Source: Aristolochia californica (Eukaryota > Streptophyta > Magnoliopsida > Piperales > Aristolochiaceae). Taken from it: a stretch of DNA of 64,000 nucleotides. The translations under genes and the position numbers were made by a program. The stretch spans positions 24,191,119 through 24,255,118 of the forward strand of contig JARWKL010000008.1 in NCBI GenBank assembly GCA_029961685.1. Reading direction: 5' to 3'. The notes beneath the pieces were generated by a model. That model made no database searches. It was not told the DNA's origin and saw nothing but the letters and a program-made list of their open reading frames with translations. This document shows positions 13,226 through 25,080 of the stretch, in pieces (position 1 is the first letter of the stretch; the number at the start of each line of letters is the position of its first letter).

Positions 13226-13590
13226 ACTTAGATAAAAATGCCTCCCCCCTCTTCCGATGATTGCGAAACCCAATATATAAAAGAACTAAAAGAGTTTACA
13301 ATATTTAAAAAATTACTGATACTTTTTGCAATTATCTCTCTCAGCATTTGTGCATTCCCGTTTTGGATGTTCAATTTTTTTTCTCATCCAAACTTGAGTT
13401 TTCACTCTCCCATTTTTGTCGTAAACAAAAAAGATAAGGCAAATAGATCACAACAAAATGAAAATTTAAGAGTTTATATATGCAAAAAAATTTGAAAACA
13501 ATAATAAATTTAAGTAAAGAAAATATATTTCGCACCTAAAATGAACACCAAAGTTTTCTTATCCATGTTTGGGAAATTCAACTAGTACAA

Positions 13591-13600
13591 CCCAATTTTA
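13591..13600 (+). repeat. ~18-bp deletion junction in monomer
   Basis: ACAACCC joins AATTTTATAAG; the CTAATAGCTTGGTGG part is absent (interval 659 bp). Confidence 0.75.
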
Positions 13601-14570
13601 TAAGAAAGATATTTCTAATTTATGCTAACATGTTTTAAATGTGGTGGATATGCATGCCAGAAACATGTTGAAGATGCTAATGACCTACTGATCAAAAAAT
13701 TTCAAGGATTAGAAAAAATTGAATTCTTAAGTTTACGTGTGGACAAGAGCCTAACAACCTACTTTTTGCCTATTTTACAAAAAGCGGACCTAACAATCAT
13801 AGATCACCGTGAATGTTTTGATCGATTAAAGATGAGTACTGGCTATAATTTTAGTTAGAAATGACTTATGGTTTGGGAGTCAACACTTAGATAAAAATGC
13901 CTCCACCTATTCCAATTATTGCGAATCCCAAAATATATAAAAAAACTAAAAGAGTTTACAATCCTTAAAAAATCACAGATACTTTTCAGAATTATCTCTT
14001 TCAGCATTTGTGCATTTCCATTTCCGATGTTCAATTTTTTTTCTAATCCGAACTTGAGTTTTGACTCTCCCATTTTGTGGTAAACAAAAAAGACAAGGCA
14101 AATAGATAAAAAAAAATGAAAATTTTAGAGTTTATATATACAAAAGAATTTGAAAACAATAATAAATTTAAGTGAAGAAAATTTTTTCACTGACCAAAAA
14201 TGAAAACCAAAGTTTTGTTATCCATGATTGGGAAATTCCACTAGTTCAACCCCAGATAACTCGGTGGAAATTTATAAGAAAGAGATTTATAATTGATCCT
14301 AACATGTTTTAAATGTGGTGGATATGCATGCTCGAAACATGTTCAAGATGCTAAAGACCTAATGATCCAAAAATTTCAAGAAGTAGAAAAAATTGAATTC
14401 TCAAGTTAACGTGTGGACCAGAGCCTGACAACCAACTTTTTGCCTATTTTACAAAAAGTGGAACTAACAATCATAGATCATCGTGAATGTTTTGATTGAT
14501 TAATGATGTGTGATGGCTATGATTTTAGTTAGAAATGACTTATGGTTTGGGAGTCAACACTTAGATAAAA

Positions 14571-14586
14571 ATGCCTCCCTGATTGC
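14571..14586 (+). repeat. ~12-bp deletion removing most of the pyrimidine tract
   Basis: ATGCCTCCC joins TGATTGCG directly, so this monomer lacks the second half of the C-rich tract. Confidence 0.75.
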
Positions 14587-15384
14587 GAAACCCAAAATAT
14601 ATAAAAAAACTAAAAGAGTTTACAATCCTTAAAAACTCACAGATACCTTTTGGAATAATCTCTCTCAGCATTTGTGCATTCCCATTTTGGATGTTTAATT
14701 TATTTCTAATCCAAACTTTAGTTTTCACTCTCCTATTTTTTGCGTAAACAAAAAAGATAAAGCTAATAGATCACAACAGAGTGAAAATTTTAGAGTTTAT
14801 GTATGCAAAACAATTTGAAAACAGTAAAAAATGTAAGTGAAGAAAATTTTTTCACACACCAAAATTCAACATCAAAGTTTTGTTATCCATGTTAGGGAAA
14901 TTCCACTTGTACAACCCCTTATAGCTTGGTGGAATTTTATAAGAAAGACATTTTTATTTGATCCTAACATGTTTTAAATGTGGTGGATATGCATGCCAGA
15001 AACATGTTCAAGATGCTAATGACCTAATGATCCAAATATTTCAACCAGCAGAAAAAATTGAATTCTCAAGTTAACGTGTGGACCAGAGCCTAACAACCCA
15101 CTTTTTGTCCTATTTTACAAAAATTGGACCTAACAATCATAGATCATCATGAATGTTTTGATCGATTAATGATGTATGATGGCTATAATTTTAGTTAGAA
15201 ATGACTTATGGTTTGGGAGTCAACACTTAGATAAAAATGCTTCCCCCCTCTTCCGATGATTGTGAAACCCAAAATATAGTAAAAAAACTAAAAGAGTTTA
15301 CGATCCTTAAAAAATCACAGATACTTTTTTGAATTATCTCTCTCAGCATTTGTGCATCCCCATTTTGTATGTTCAATTTTTTTT

Positions 15385-16731
15385 CTATTCCAAACTTCAG
15401 TTTTCAATCTCCCATTTTCGTCATAAACAAAAAAGATAAGGCTAATAGATCACAAGAAAATGAAAATTTTAGGGTTTATGAATGCAAAAAAAATTGAAAA
15501 CAATAATAAATGTAAGTGAAGAAAATTTTTTCACGCACCAAAAATAAACACCAAAGTTTTGTTATCCATATTTTGGAAATTTCACTAGTACAACCCGTAA
15601 CATCTTGGTTGAATTTTATAAGAAAGAGAATTCTAATTGATCCTATCATGTTTTAAATGTAGTTGATATGCATGCTAGAAACATGTTGAATATGGTAATG
15701 ACCTAATGATCCAAAAATTTCAAGCAGTAGAAAAAATTGAATTCTCAAGTTAACGTGTGGACGAGAGCCTAACAACCCACTTTTTGCCTATTTTACCAAA
15801 AGTGGACCTAACAATCATAGATCATCGTGAATTTTTTGATCGATTAATGATGTGTAATGGCAATAATTTTAGTTAGAAATGACTTCTGGTTTGGGAGTCA
15901 ACACTTAGATAAAAACCCCTCCCTCCTCTTCCGATGATTACGAAACCCAAAATATATTAAAAAACTAAAGAGTTTACAATCCTTAAAAAATCATAGATAC
16001 ATTTTGGAATTATCTCTCTCAGCATTTTTGTATTCCCATTTTGGATGTTCAATTTTTTTTCTAATCCAAACTTGAGTTTTCATTCTCCCATTTTTTGTCG
16101 TCAACAAAAAAGATAAGGCTAATAGATCACAATAGAATGAAAATTTTAGAGTTAATGCATGCAAAATAATTTGAAAAAAATAATAAATGGAAGTGAAGAA
16201 AATTTTTTCACGCACCAAACATGAACACCAATGTTTTGTTATCCATGCTTGGGAAATTCCACTAGTACAATCCCTAATAGCTTGGTGGAATTTTATAAGA
16301 AAAGATTTCTAATTGATCCTAACATGTTTTAAATGTGGTGGATATGCATGCCAGAAACATGTTGAAGATGCTAATAACCTAACGATCCAAAAATTTCAAA
16401 GAGTAGAAAAAATTGAATTCTCATGTGAATGTACCAGAGCCTAACTACCCAGTTTTTGCAAATTTGACGAAGAGCGGACCTAACAATCATACATCATCCT
16501 GAATGTTTTGTTCGATTAATGATGTGTAATGGCTATAATTTTAGTTAGAAATGACTTATGGTTTTGGAGTCAACAATTAGATAAAAATGCCTCCCCCCTC
16601 TTCCAATAATTACGAAACCCAAAAGATAAAAAAACTAAAAGAGTTTAAAATCCTTAAAAAATCATAGATACTTTTTGGAATTATCACTCTCAGCATTTCT
16701 GCATTCCTATTTTGGATGTTCAATTTTTTTT
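15385..16731 (+). repeat. Dimeric higher-order repeat, copy 1 (~1347 bp)
   Basis: Two monomers (landmarks 15640, 16316) that match the next two (16988, 17667). Shared private variants: TTCTATTCCAAACTT, CACAAGAAAATG, TTAGGGTTTATGAATGC, AATGTAGT in the dyad spacer, AAAACCC before the pyrimidine tract, and CACAATAGAATG. Confidence 0.75.
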
Positions 16732-17990
16732 CTATTCCAAACTTGAGTTTTCACTCTCCCATTTTTGTCGTAAACAAAAAAGATAAGCCAAATAGATCAC
16801 AAGAAAATGAAAATTTTAGGGTTTATGAATGCAAAAAAAATTTGAAAACAATAATAAATGTAAGTGAAGAAAAAATTTTCACTCACAAAAAATGAACACC
16901 AAAGTTTTGTTATCCATGTTTGGGAAATTCCACTAGTACAACCCCTAACAGCTTGGTGGAATTTTATAAGAAAAAGATTTCTAATTGATCCTAACACGTT
17001 TTTAATGTAGTGAATATGCATGCCAGAAACATGTTGAAGATGCTAATGACCTAATGATCCAAAAATTTCAAGGAAAAGAAGAAATTGAATTCAAAAGTTA
17101 AAGCGTGGACCAGAGCCTAACAACCCACTTTTTGCCTATTTTACATAAACCGAACCTAATAATCATCGATCATCGTGAATGTTTTGATCGATTAATGATT
17201 TGTAATGGCTATAATTTTAGTTAGAAATGACTTATGGTTTGGGATTGAACACTTAGATAAAAACCCATCCCCCCTCTTCCGATGATTGAGAAACCCAAAA
17301 TATATAAAAAAAAGTAAAAGAGTTAACAAGCCTTAAAAAATCATAGATACTTTTTGGAATTATCACTCTCAGCATTTGTACAGTCCCATTTTGGGTGTTC
17401 AATTTTTTTTCTAATCCAAACTTGAGTTTTCAATCTCCCATTTTTTGTTTTAAACAAAAAAGATAAGGGTAATAGATCACAATAGAATGAAAATTTTAGA
17501 GTTTATTAATGCAAAAAAATTTGAAAACTATAATAAATTTAAGTGAAGAAATTTTTTTCACGCTCCAAAAATGATTACCAAAGTTTTGTTATCCATGATT
17601 GGGAAATTCCACTAGTACAACCCCTAATAGCTTGGTGGAATTTTGTAAGAAAGAGATTTTTAATTGATCCTAACATGTTTTAAATGTGGTGTATATGCAT
17701 GCCAGAAACATGTGAAAGATGCTAATGACCTATTGATCCAAATATTTCAAGGAGTAGAAAAAATTGAATTCTCAAGTTACCGTGTGGACCGAGCCCAACA
17801 ACCAACTTTTTGCCTATTATACAAAAAGAGGACCTAACAATCTAGATCATCGTGTTTTGATCAATTAATGATGTAAGACGGCTATGATTTTTGTTAGAAA
17901 TGACTTATGGTTTGGGAGTCAACACTTAGATAAAAAGGCCTCCCCCATCTTCCGATGATTGTGAAACCCAAAAGATATAAAAAAACTGAA
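16732..17990 (+). repeat. Dimeric higher-order repeat, copy 2
   Basis: Directly follows its partner at 15385-16731. The odd and even monomers match their counterparts two units away better than each other, which is the signature of a duplicated dimer. Confidence 0.75.
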
Positions 17991-18999
17991 AGAGTTTACA
18001 ATCCTGAAAAAATCATATAAACTTTTTGGAATTATCTCTCTCAGGATTTGTGCATTCCCATTTTGGATGTTCAATTTTTTCTAATCCAAACTTGAGTTTT
18101 CACTCTCCCATTTTTATCGTAAACAAAAAAGATAAGGTAAATAGATCACAACAAAATGAAAATTTTAGAGTTTATGTATGCAAAATAATTTCAAAACAAT
18201 ACCAAAAGTAAGTGAAGAAATTTTTTTCGCGCACCAAAGTTTTCTTATCCATGTTTGGGAAATTTCACTAGTACAACCCCTAATAGCTTGGTGGAATTTT
18301 ATAAGAAAGATATTTCTAAATGATCCTAACATGTTTTAAATGTGGTGGATATGCATGCCAAAAATATGTTGAAGATGCTAATGACCCAATGATCCAAAAA
18401 TTTCACCAAGCAGAAAAAATTGAATTCTCCAGTTAACGTGTGGATCAGAGCCTAACAACCCACTTTTTGCCTAATTTACAAAATGCGGACCTAAGAATCA
18501 TAGATCATCATGAATGTTATGATCGATTAATTGTGTGTAACGACTATAATTTTAGTTAGAAATGACTTATGGTTTTGGAGTCAACACTTAGATAAAAATG
18601 CCACCCCTCTCTTCCATTGATTGCGAAACCCATAATATATAAAAAAACTAAAAGAGTTTACAATCCTTAAAAAATCACAGATACTTTTTGGAATTATCTC
18701 TTTCAGAATTTGTACATTCCTATATTGGATGTTCAATTTTTTTTCTAATCCAAACTTCAGTTTTCACTCTGCCATTTTTTTCGTAAACAAAAAAGATAAG
18801 GCAAATAGATCACAACAAATTGAAAATTTTAGAGTTTATGTAAGCAAAAAATTTTGAAAAAAGCAATAAATGTAAGTGAAGAAAATTTTCTCATGCACCA
18901 AAAATAAACACAAAAGTTTTGTTATCCACGTTTGGGAAATTCCACTAGTACAACCCGTAATAGCTTGTTTGAATTTTTTAAGAAAGAGATTTCTAATTG

Positions 19000-20066
19000 A
19001 TCCTAACATGTTTTAAATGTGGTGGATTTGCTTGCCAGAAACATGTTGAAGATGCGAATGACCTAATGATCCAAAAATTTCAAAGAGTAGAAAAAATTGA
19101 ATTCTCAAGTTAACCTGTGGACCAGAGCCTAACAACCCACTTTTTGCCTATTTTACAAGAAACGAACCTAACAATCATAGTTCATCGTGAATGTTTTGAT
19201 CAATTAATCATGCGTGATGGCTATATTTGAAGTTAGAAAAGACTTATGGTTTGGGAGTCAACACAAAGATACAAATGCCTCCTCGCTCTTCCATTGATTA
19301 CGAAACGCAAAATATAAAAAAAACTAAAAGTGTTTACATTCTTTCAAAAATCACAGATACTTTTTGGAATTATCTCTCTCAGAATTTGTGCATTCCCATT
19401 TTGATCTCAACATGTTTTAAATGTGGTGGATATGCATGCCAAAAACATGTTGATGATCCTAATGGCCTAATAATCCAAAAATTTCATGGAGTAGAAAAAA
19501 TTGAATTCTCAAGTTAACGTGTGGACCAGAGCCTAACAACCCACTTTTTACCTATTTTACAAAAAGTGGACCTAACAATCTCAGATCTTCGTGAATTTTT
19601 TGATCGATTAATGATGTGTAACGGCTATAATTATAGTTTGAAATGACTTATGGTTCGGGAGTCAACACCTAGATAAAAATGCCTCCCCCCTCTTCCGATG
19701 ATAGCGAAACCCAAAATATATAAAAAAAAAAAAAAAGCGTTTACGATCCTTATAAATTCTAAGATACTTTTTTGAATTATCACTCTCAACATTTGTGTAT
19801 TCCCATTTTGGATGTTCAATTTTTTTTCTAAACCAAACTTGAGTTGTCACTCTCTCATTTTTGTCGTAAACAAAAAAGATAAGGCAAATAGATCACAACA
19901 AAATGAAAATTTTAGAGTTTATGTACGCAAAACAATTCAAAAACAATAAAAAATGTAATTGAAGAAAATGTTTTCACGCACCAAAAATGAACACGAAAGT
20001 TTTGTTATCCATGTTTGGGAAATTCTACTAGTACAACTAGTAATAGCTAAAAGAGATTTCTAATTG
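19000..20066 (+). repeat. Monomer pair shortened by a ~273-bp deletion
   Basis: The monomer at 19000 runs normally to CATTCCCATTTTG, then at about 19396-19406 jumps to GATCTCAACATGTTTT, the landmark of the next copy, only 404 bp on. The T-rich, A-rich and SpeI-containing segments are missing. A three-base overlap (TTG) lies at the joint. A further deletion of about 15 bp occurs at 20047-20052 in the same neighbourhood. Confidence 0.85.
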
Positions 20067-20339
20067 ATCCCATGACGTTTTAAATGTGGTGGATATGCAT
20101 GCCACAAACATGTTGAAGATACTAATGACCTAATGATCCAAAAATTTCAAGGAGAAGAAAAAATTGATTTCTCAAGTGAACGTGAGGACAAGAGCCTAAC
20201 AACCCACTTTTTGCCTATTTCACAAAAAGTGGACCTAAATTTCATACATCATCGTGATTGTATTGATCGATTAATGATGTGTAACGGCTATAATTTTAGT
20301 TAGAAATGACTTATGGTTTGGGAGTCAACACTTAGATAA

Positions 20340-21510
20340 AAATGCCTCCCCCCTCTTCCAATGATTGTGAAACCCAAAAGATATAAAAAAACTAAAAGAG
20401 TTTACAATCCATAAAAAATCACAGATAGTTTTTGGAATTATCTGTCTCAGCATTTGTGCATTCCCATTTTGGATGTTCAATTTTTTTTCTAATCCAAACT
20501 TGAGTTTTCACTCTCCCATTTTTGTCGTAAACAAAAAACATAAAGCAAATAGGTCACAAGAAAAAGAAAATTTTAGAGTTTATGAATGCGAAAAAGTTTG
20601 AAAACAATAATAAATGGAAGAGAAGAAAAATTTTTCATGCACCAAAAATGAACAGCACAGTTTTGTTATCTATGTTTGGGAAATTCCACTAGTAAAACCC
20701 CTAATAGCTTGGTGGAATTTTAAAAGAAAAAGATTTCTAATTGATCCTAACCTGTTTTAAATGTGGTGGATATGCATGCAAGAAACATCTTGAAGATGCT
20801 AATAACCTCTTGATCCAAAAATTTCATGGAATAAAATAAATTGAATTCTGACGTTAAAGTGTGGACCAGAGCCTAAACCCCAACTTTTTGGCTATTTTAC
20901 AAAAAAAGTTGACCTAACAATCATAGATCATCATGAATGTTTTGATCAATTAATGATGTATAACGGCTATAATTTTTGTTAGAAATGACTTATGGTTTGG
21001 GAGTGACACTTAGATAAAAACCCCTCCCCCCTCTTTCGATGATTGTGAACCCCAAAATATATAAAAAAACTAAAAGAGTTTACAATCCTTAAAAAATCAC
21101 ATATACTTTTTTGAATTATCCCTCTCAGCATTTGTGCATTCCTATTTTGGATGTTCAATTTTTTTCTAATCCAAACTTGTGTTTTCACTCTCCCATTTTT
21201 TGTTGTAAACAAAAACGATAAGGCAAGTAGATCACAACAAAATGAAAATTTTAGAGTTTATGTATGCAAAAAAATTTGAAAGCAATAATAAATGTAAGTG
21301 AAGAAATTTTTTTCACGCACCAAAAATGAACACCAAGGTTTTGTTATCCATGTTTGGGAAATTCCACTAGTACAACCCCTAATAGCTTGGTGGAATTTTA
21401 TAAGAAAGAGATTTCTAATTGATCCAAAAATGTTTTAAATGTGGTGGATATGCATGCATGAAACATGTTGAAGATGCTAATGACCTAATGATCCAAAAAT
21501 TTCGAGTAGA
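20340..21510 (+). repeat. Dimeric higher-order repeat, copy 1 (~1352 bp)
   Basis: Spans the 3' part of the monomer at 20067, all of the one at 20744 and the start of the one at 21422. It matches 21690-22860 at an offset of about 1352. Shared private variants: CCCAAAAGATATAAAAAAAC, AGATAGTTTTTGG, TATGAATGC, GGAAGAGAAG, ATGAACAGCA, TAACCT, GAAACATCTTGAAG, CCTCTTGATCC, AATAAAATAAATTG, TTTTTGGCTATTTT and GAGTGAACAC or GAGTGACAC. Confidence 0.8.
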
Positions 21511-21689
21511 AAAAATTGAATTCTATAGTTTACGTGTGGACCAGAGCCTAACAACCCACTTTTTGCCTATTCTACTATAAGCGGACCTAACAATCATAGA
21601 TCATCGTGAATGTTTTGATCGATTAATGATGTGTGACGACTATAATTTTTCTTAGAAATGACTTATAGTTTGGGAGACAACACTTAGAT

Positions 21690-22860
21690 AAAAATGCTTC
21701 CCTCCTCTTCCGATGATTGTGAAACCCAAAAGATATAAAAAAACTAAAAGAGTTTACAATCCTTAAAAAATCACAGATAGTTTTTGGAATTATCACTCTC
21801 AGCATTTGTGCATTCCCATATTGGATGGTCAATTTTTTGTCTAATCCAAACTTGAGTTTTCACTCTCCCATTTTTGTCGTAAACAAAAAAGATAAACCAA
21901 ATAGATCATAAGAAAATAAAAATTTTAGAGTTTATGAATGCCAAAAAATTTGAAAACAATAATTAATGGAAGAGAAGAAAAAAATTTCACGCACCAAAAA
22001 TGAACAGCAAAGTTTTGTTATCCATGTTTGGGAAATTCCACTAGTACAACCCCTAATAGCTTGGTGGAATTTTATAAGAAAAAGATTTCTAATTGATCCT
22101 AACCTATTTTAAATGTGGTGGATATGCATGCCAGAAACATCTTGAAGATGCTAATGACCTCTTGATCCAAAATTTTCAAGGAATAAAATAAATTGAATTC
22201 TCAAGTTAACGTGTGGACCAGAGCCTGAACCCCCACTTTTTGGCTATTTTACAAAAAGTGGACCAAATAATCATAGATCATCGTGAATGTTTTCATCGAA
22301 TAATGATGTGTAACGGCTATAATTTTTGTTAGAAATGACTTATGGTTTGGGAGTGAACACTTAGATAAAAACCTCTCCCCCCTCTTCCGATAATTGCGAA
22401 ACCCAAAATATATAAAAAAATAAAAGAGTTTACTATCCTTAAAAAATCATAGATATTTTTTTGAATTATCTCTCTCAACATTTGTGCTTTCCCATTTTGG
22501 ATGTTCAGTTTTTTTCTAATCCAAACTTGAGTTTTCATTCTCCCATTTTTTGTCGTAAACAAAAACGATAAGGCAAATAGATCACAACAAAATGAAAATT
22601 TTAGAGTTTATGTATGCAAAAAAAATTGAAAACAATAATAAATGTAAGTGCAGAAAATTTTTTCACGCACCAAAAATGCACACCAAAGTTTTGTCGTCCA
22701 TATTTGGGAAATTCCACTAGTACTACCCCTAATAGCATGGTGGAATTTTATATGAAAGAGATTTCTAATTGATCCTAAAATGTTTGAAATGTGGTGGATA
22801 TGCATGCCAGAAACATGTTGAAGATGCTAATGACGTAATGATCCAAAAATTTGGAGTAGT
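21690..22860 (+). repeat. Dimeric higher-order repeat, copy 2
   Basis: Partner of 20340-21510. It covers the end of the monomer at 21422, the monomer at 22096 and the start of the one at 22772. Both copies end in a shortened AATTTCGAGTAG / AATTTGGAGTAG patch where the usual form is TTTCAAGGAGTAG. Confidence 0.8.
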
Positions 22861-25080
22861 AAAAAATGAATTCTCAAGTTAACGTGTGGACCAAAGCCTA
22901 ACAACCCACTTTATGCCTTTTTTACAAAAAGCTGACTTAACAATCATAGATCATCGTGAATGTTTTGATCAATAAAAGATATGTAACGACTATAATTTTA
23001 GTTAAAAATGACTCCTGGTTTGGGAGTCAACACTTAGATAAAAATGCCTCCCCACTGTTCCGATGATTACGAAACCCATAATATATAAAAAACTTAAAAG
23101 AGTTTACAATCCCTAAAGAATCACAAATACTTTTTGGAATTATCTCTCTTAACATTTGTGCAATCCCATTTTGGATGTTCAATTTTTTTTCTAATCCAAA
23201 ATAGAGTTTTCACTCTCCCATTTTTGTCGTCAACAAAAAAGGCTAGGCAAATAGATCACAACAAAATGAAAATTTTAGAGTTTATGTATGTAGAAAAATA
23301 TGAAAACTATAATAAATGTAAGTGAACAAAATTTTTTCACGCACCAAAAATGAACACCAAAGTTTTGTTATGCATGTTTGGGAAATTCCTCTAATACAAC
23401 CAGTAATAGGTTGGTTGAATTTTATAAGAAAGAGATTTTTAATTGATCCTAACATGTTTTAAATATGGTGGATATGGATGCCAGAAACATGTTGAAGATG
23501 CTAATGACCTAATGATCAAAAAATTTCAAGGAGTAGAAAAAATTGAATTCTCAAGTTAACTTGTGGACCAGAGCCTAACAACCCACTTTTTGCCAATTTT
23601 ACAAAAAGGGAACCAAACAATCATAGATCATCGTGAATATTTTGATCGATTAATGACGTGTGACGGCTATAATTTTAGTTAGAAATGACTTATGGTTTTG
23701 GAGTTGACACTGAGATAAAAATGCCTCCTCCCTTTTACGATGATTGCGAAAACCAAAACAAATAAAAAAACTAAAAGAGTTTAAAATCCTTAAAAAATCA
23801 CAGATACTTTTTGGAATTATCTCTCTCGACATTTGTGCTTTCCCATTTTGGATGTTCAATTTTTTTTCTAATCCAAACTTGAGTTTTTTCTCTCCCATTT
23901 TTGTCGTAAACAAAAAATATAAGGCAAATAGATGACGACAAAATGAAAAATTTTAGAGTTTATGTATGCAAAAAAGTTTGAAAACAATAATAAATGTACG
24001 TGGAGGAAATTTTTTCACACACTGAAAATGAACACCAAATTTTTGTTCCACATGTTTGGGAAATTTGACTACTACAACCCTAAGAGCTAGGTAGAATTTT
24101 ATAAGAAAGAGATTTCTAATTGATCCTAACATGTTTTAAATGTGGTGGAAATGCATGCCAAAAACATGTTGATGATGCTAATGACCTAATGATCCAAAAA
24201 TTTCAAGGAGTAGAAAGAATTGAATTCTCAAGTTAACGTGTGGACCAAAGCCTAACAACCCACTTTTTGCCGATTTTACAAAAAGCGGACCTCACAATCA
24301 TAGATCATCGTGAATGTTTTGATCGATTAATGATGTGTAACGGCTATAATTTTAGTTAGAAATGACTTATGGTTTGGGAGTCAACACTTAGATAAAAATG
24401 CCCCCACGCTATTCAGATGATTGCGAAACCCAAAATATAAAAAAAAACTAAAAGAGTTTACAATCCTTAAAAAGTTACTGATACTTTTTGGAATTATCTC
24501 TTTCAGCATTTGTGCCTTTCTATTTTGGATGTTCAATTTTTTTTCTATTCCAAATTTGAGTTTTCACTGTCCCTTTTTTGTCGTAGACAAAAAAGATAAG
24601 GCAAATAGATCACAACAAAATGAAAATTTTAGAGATTATGTATGCAAAAAAATTTGAAAACAATAATAAATGTAAGTGAAGAAACAATTTTTACACACCT
24701 AAAATGAACACACAAATTTTGTTATCCATGTTTTGGAAATTCCACTTTGACAACCCCTTGTAGCTTGGTGGAATTTTATAAGAAAGAGATTTCTAATTGA
24801 TACTAACATGTTTTAAATGTGGTGGATATGCATGCCAGAAACATGTTGAAGATGCTAATTAACTAATGATCCAAAATTTTGAAGGAGTAGAAAAAATTGA
24901 ATTCTCAAGTTAACATGTGGACTAGAGCCTACAACCCACATTTTGCATAATTTAAAAAAAGCGGTCATAGATCATCGTGAATGTTTTCATAAATTAATTA
25001 CATGTAATGATTATAATTTTTGTTAGAAATGACTTATGGCTTGGGAATCAACACTTGGATTAAATTGCCTCCCCCTCTTC

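Larger units (their letters stand above)
1..25080 (+). repeat. Satellite block I (variant family I)
   Basis: This stretch holds satellite monomers only. Landmark positions: 121, 798, 1478, 2154, 2832, 3510, 4187, 4864, 5541, 6217, 6896, 7570, 8246, 8922, 9605, 10283, 10962, 11604, 12281, 12963, 13622, 14296, 14961, 15640, 16316, 16988, 17667, 18323, 19000, 19404, 20067, 20744, 21422, 22096, 22772, 23446, 24123, 24800. Typical block markers are GTGCATTCCCATTTT, TTATCCATG, GAAAAAATTGAATTC, TATGCATGCC and AATATATAAAAAAAC. Exceptions exist (TTACCCATG near 3431 and 6140). A sub-run at about 3.9-7 kb shares GGCTAATAGATCACAAC instead of GGCAAATAGATC. Two dimeric and one pentameric higher-order duplication lie inside. 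Confidence 0.9.

Noticed and set aside
13622..13858. Zinc-finger protein gene, from CFKCGGYACQKH in several copies
   Set aside because: The third and fourth ligands do not fit the CCHC spacing, most copies have an in-frame TAA after the patch, and no copy has a convincing start. Kept only as a low-interest fossil hypothesis.
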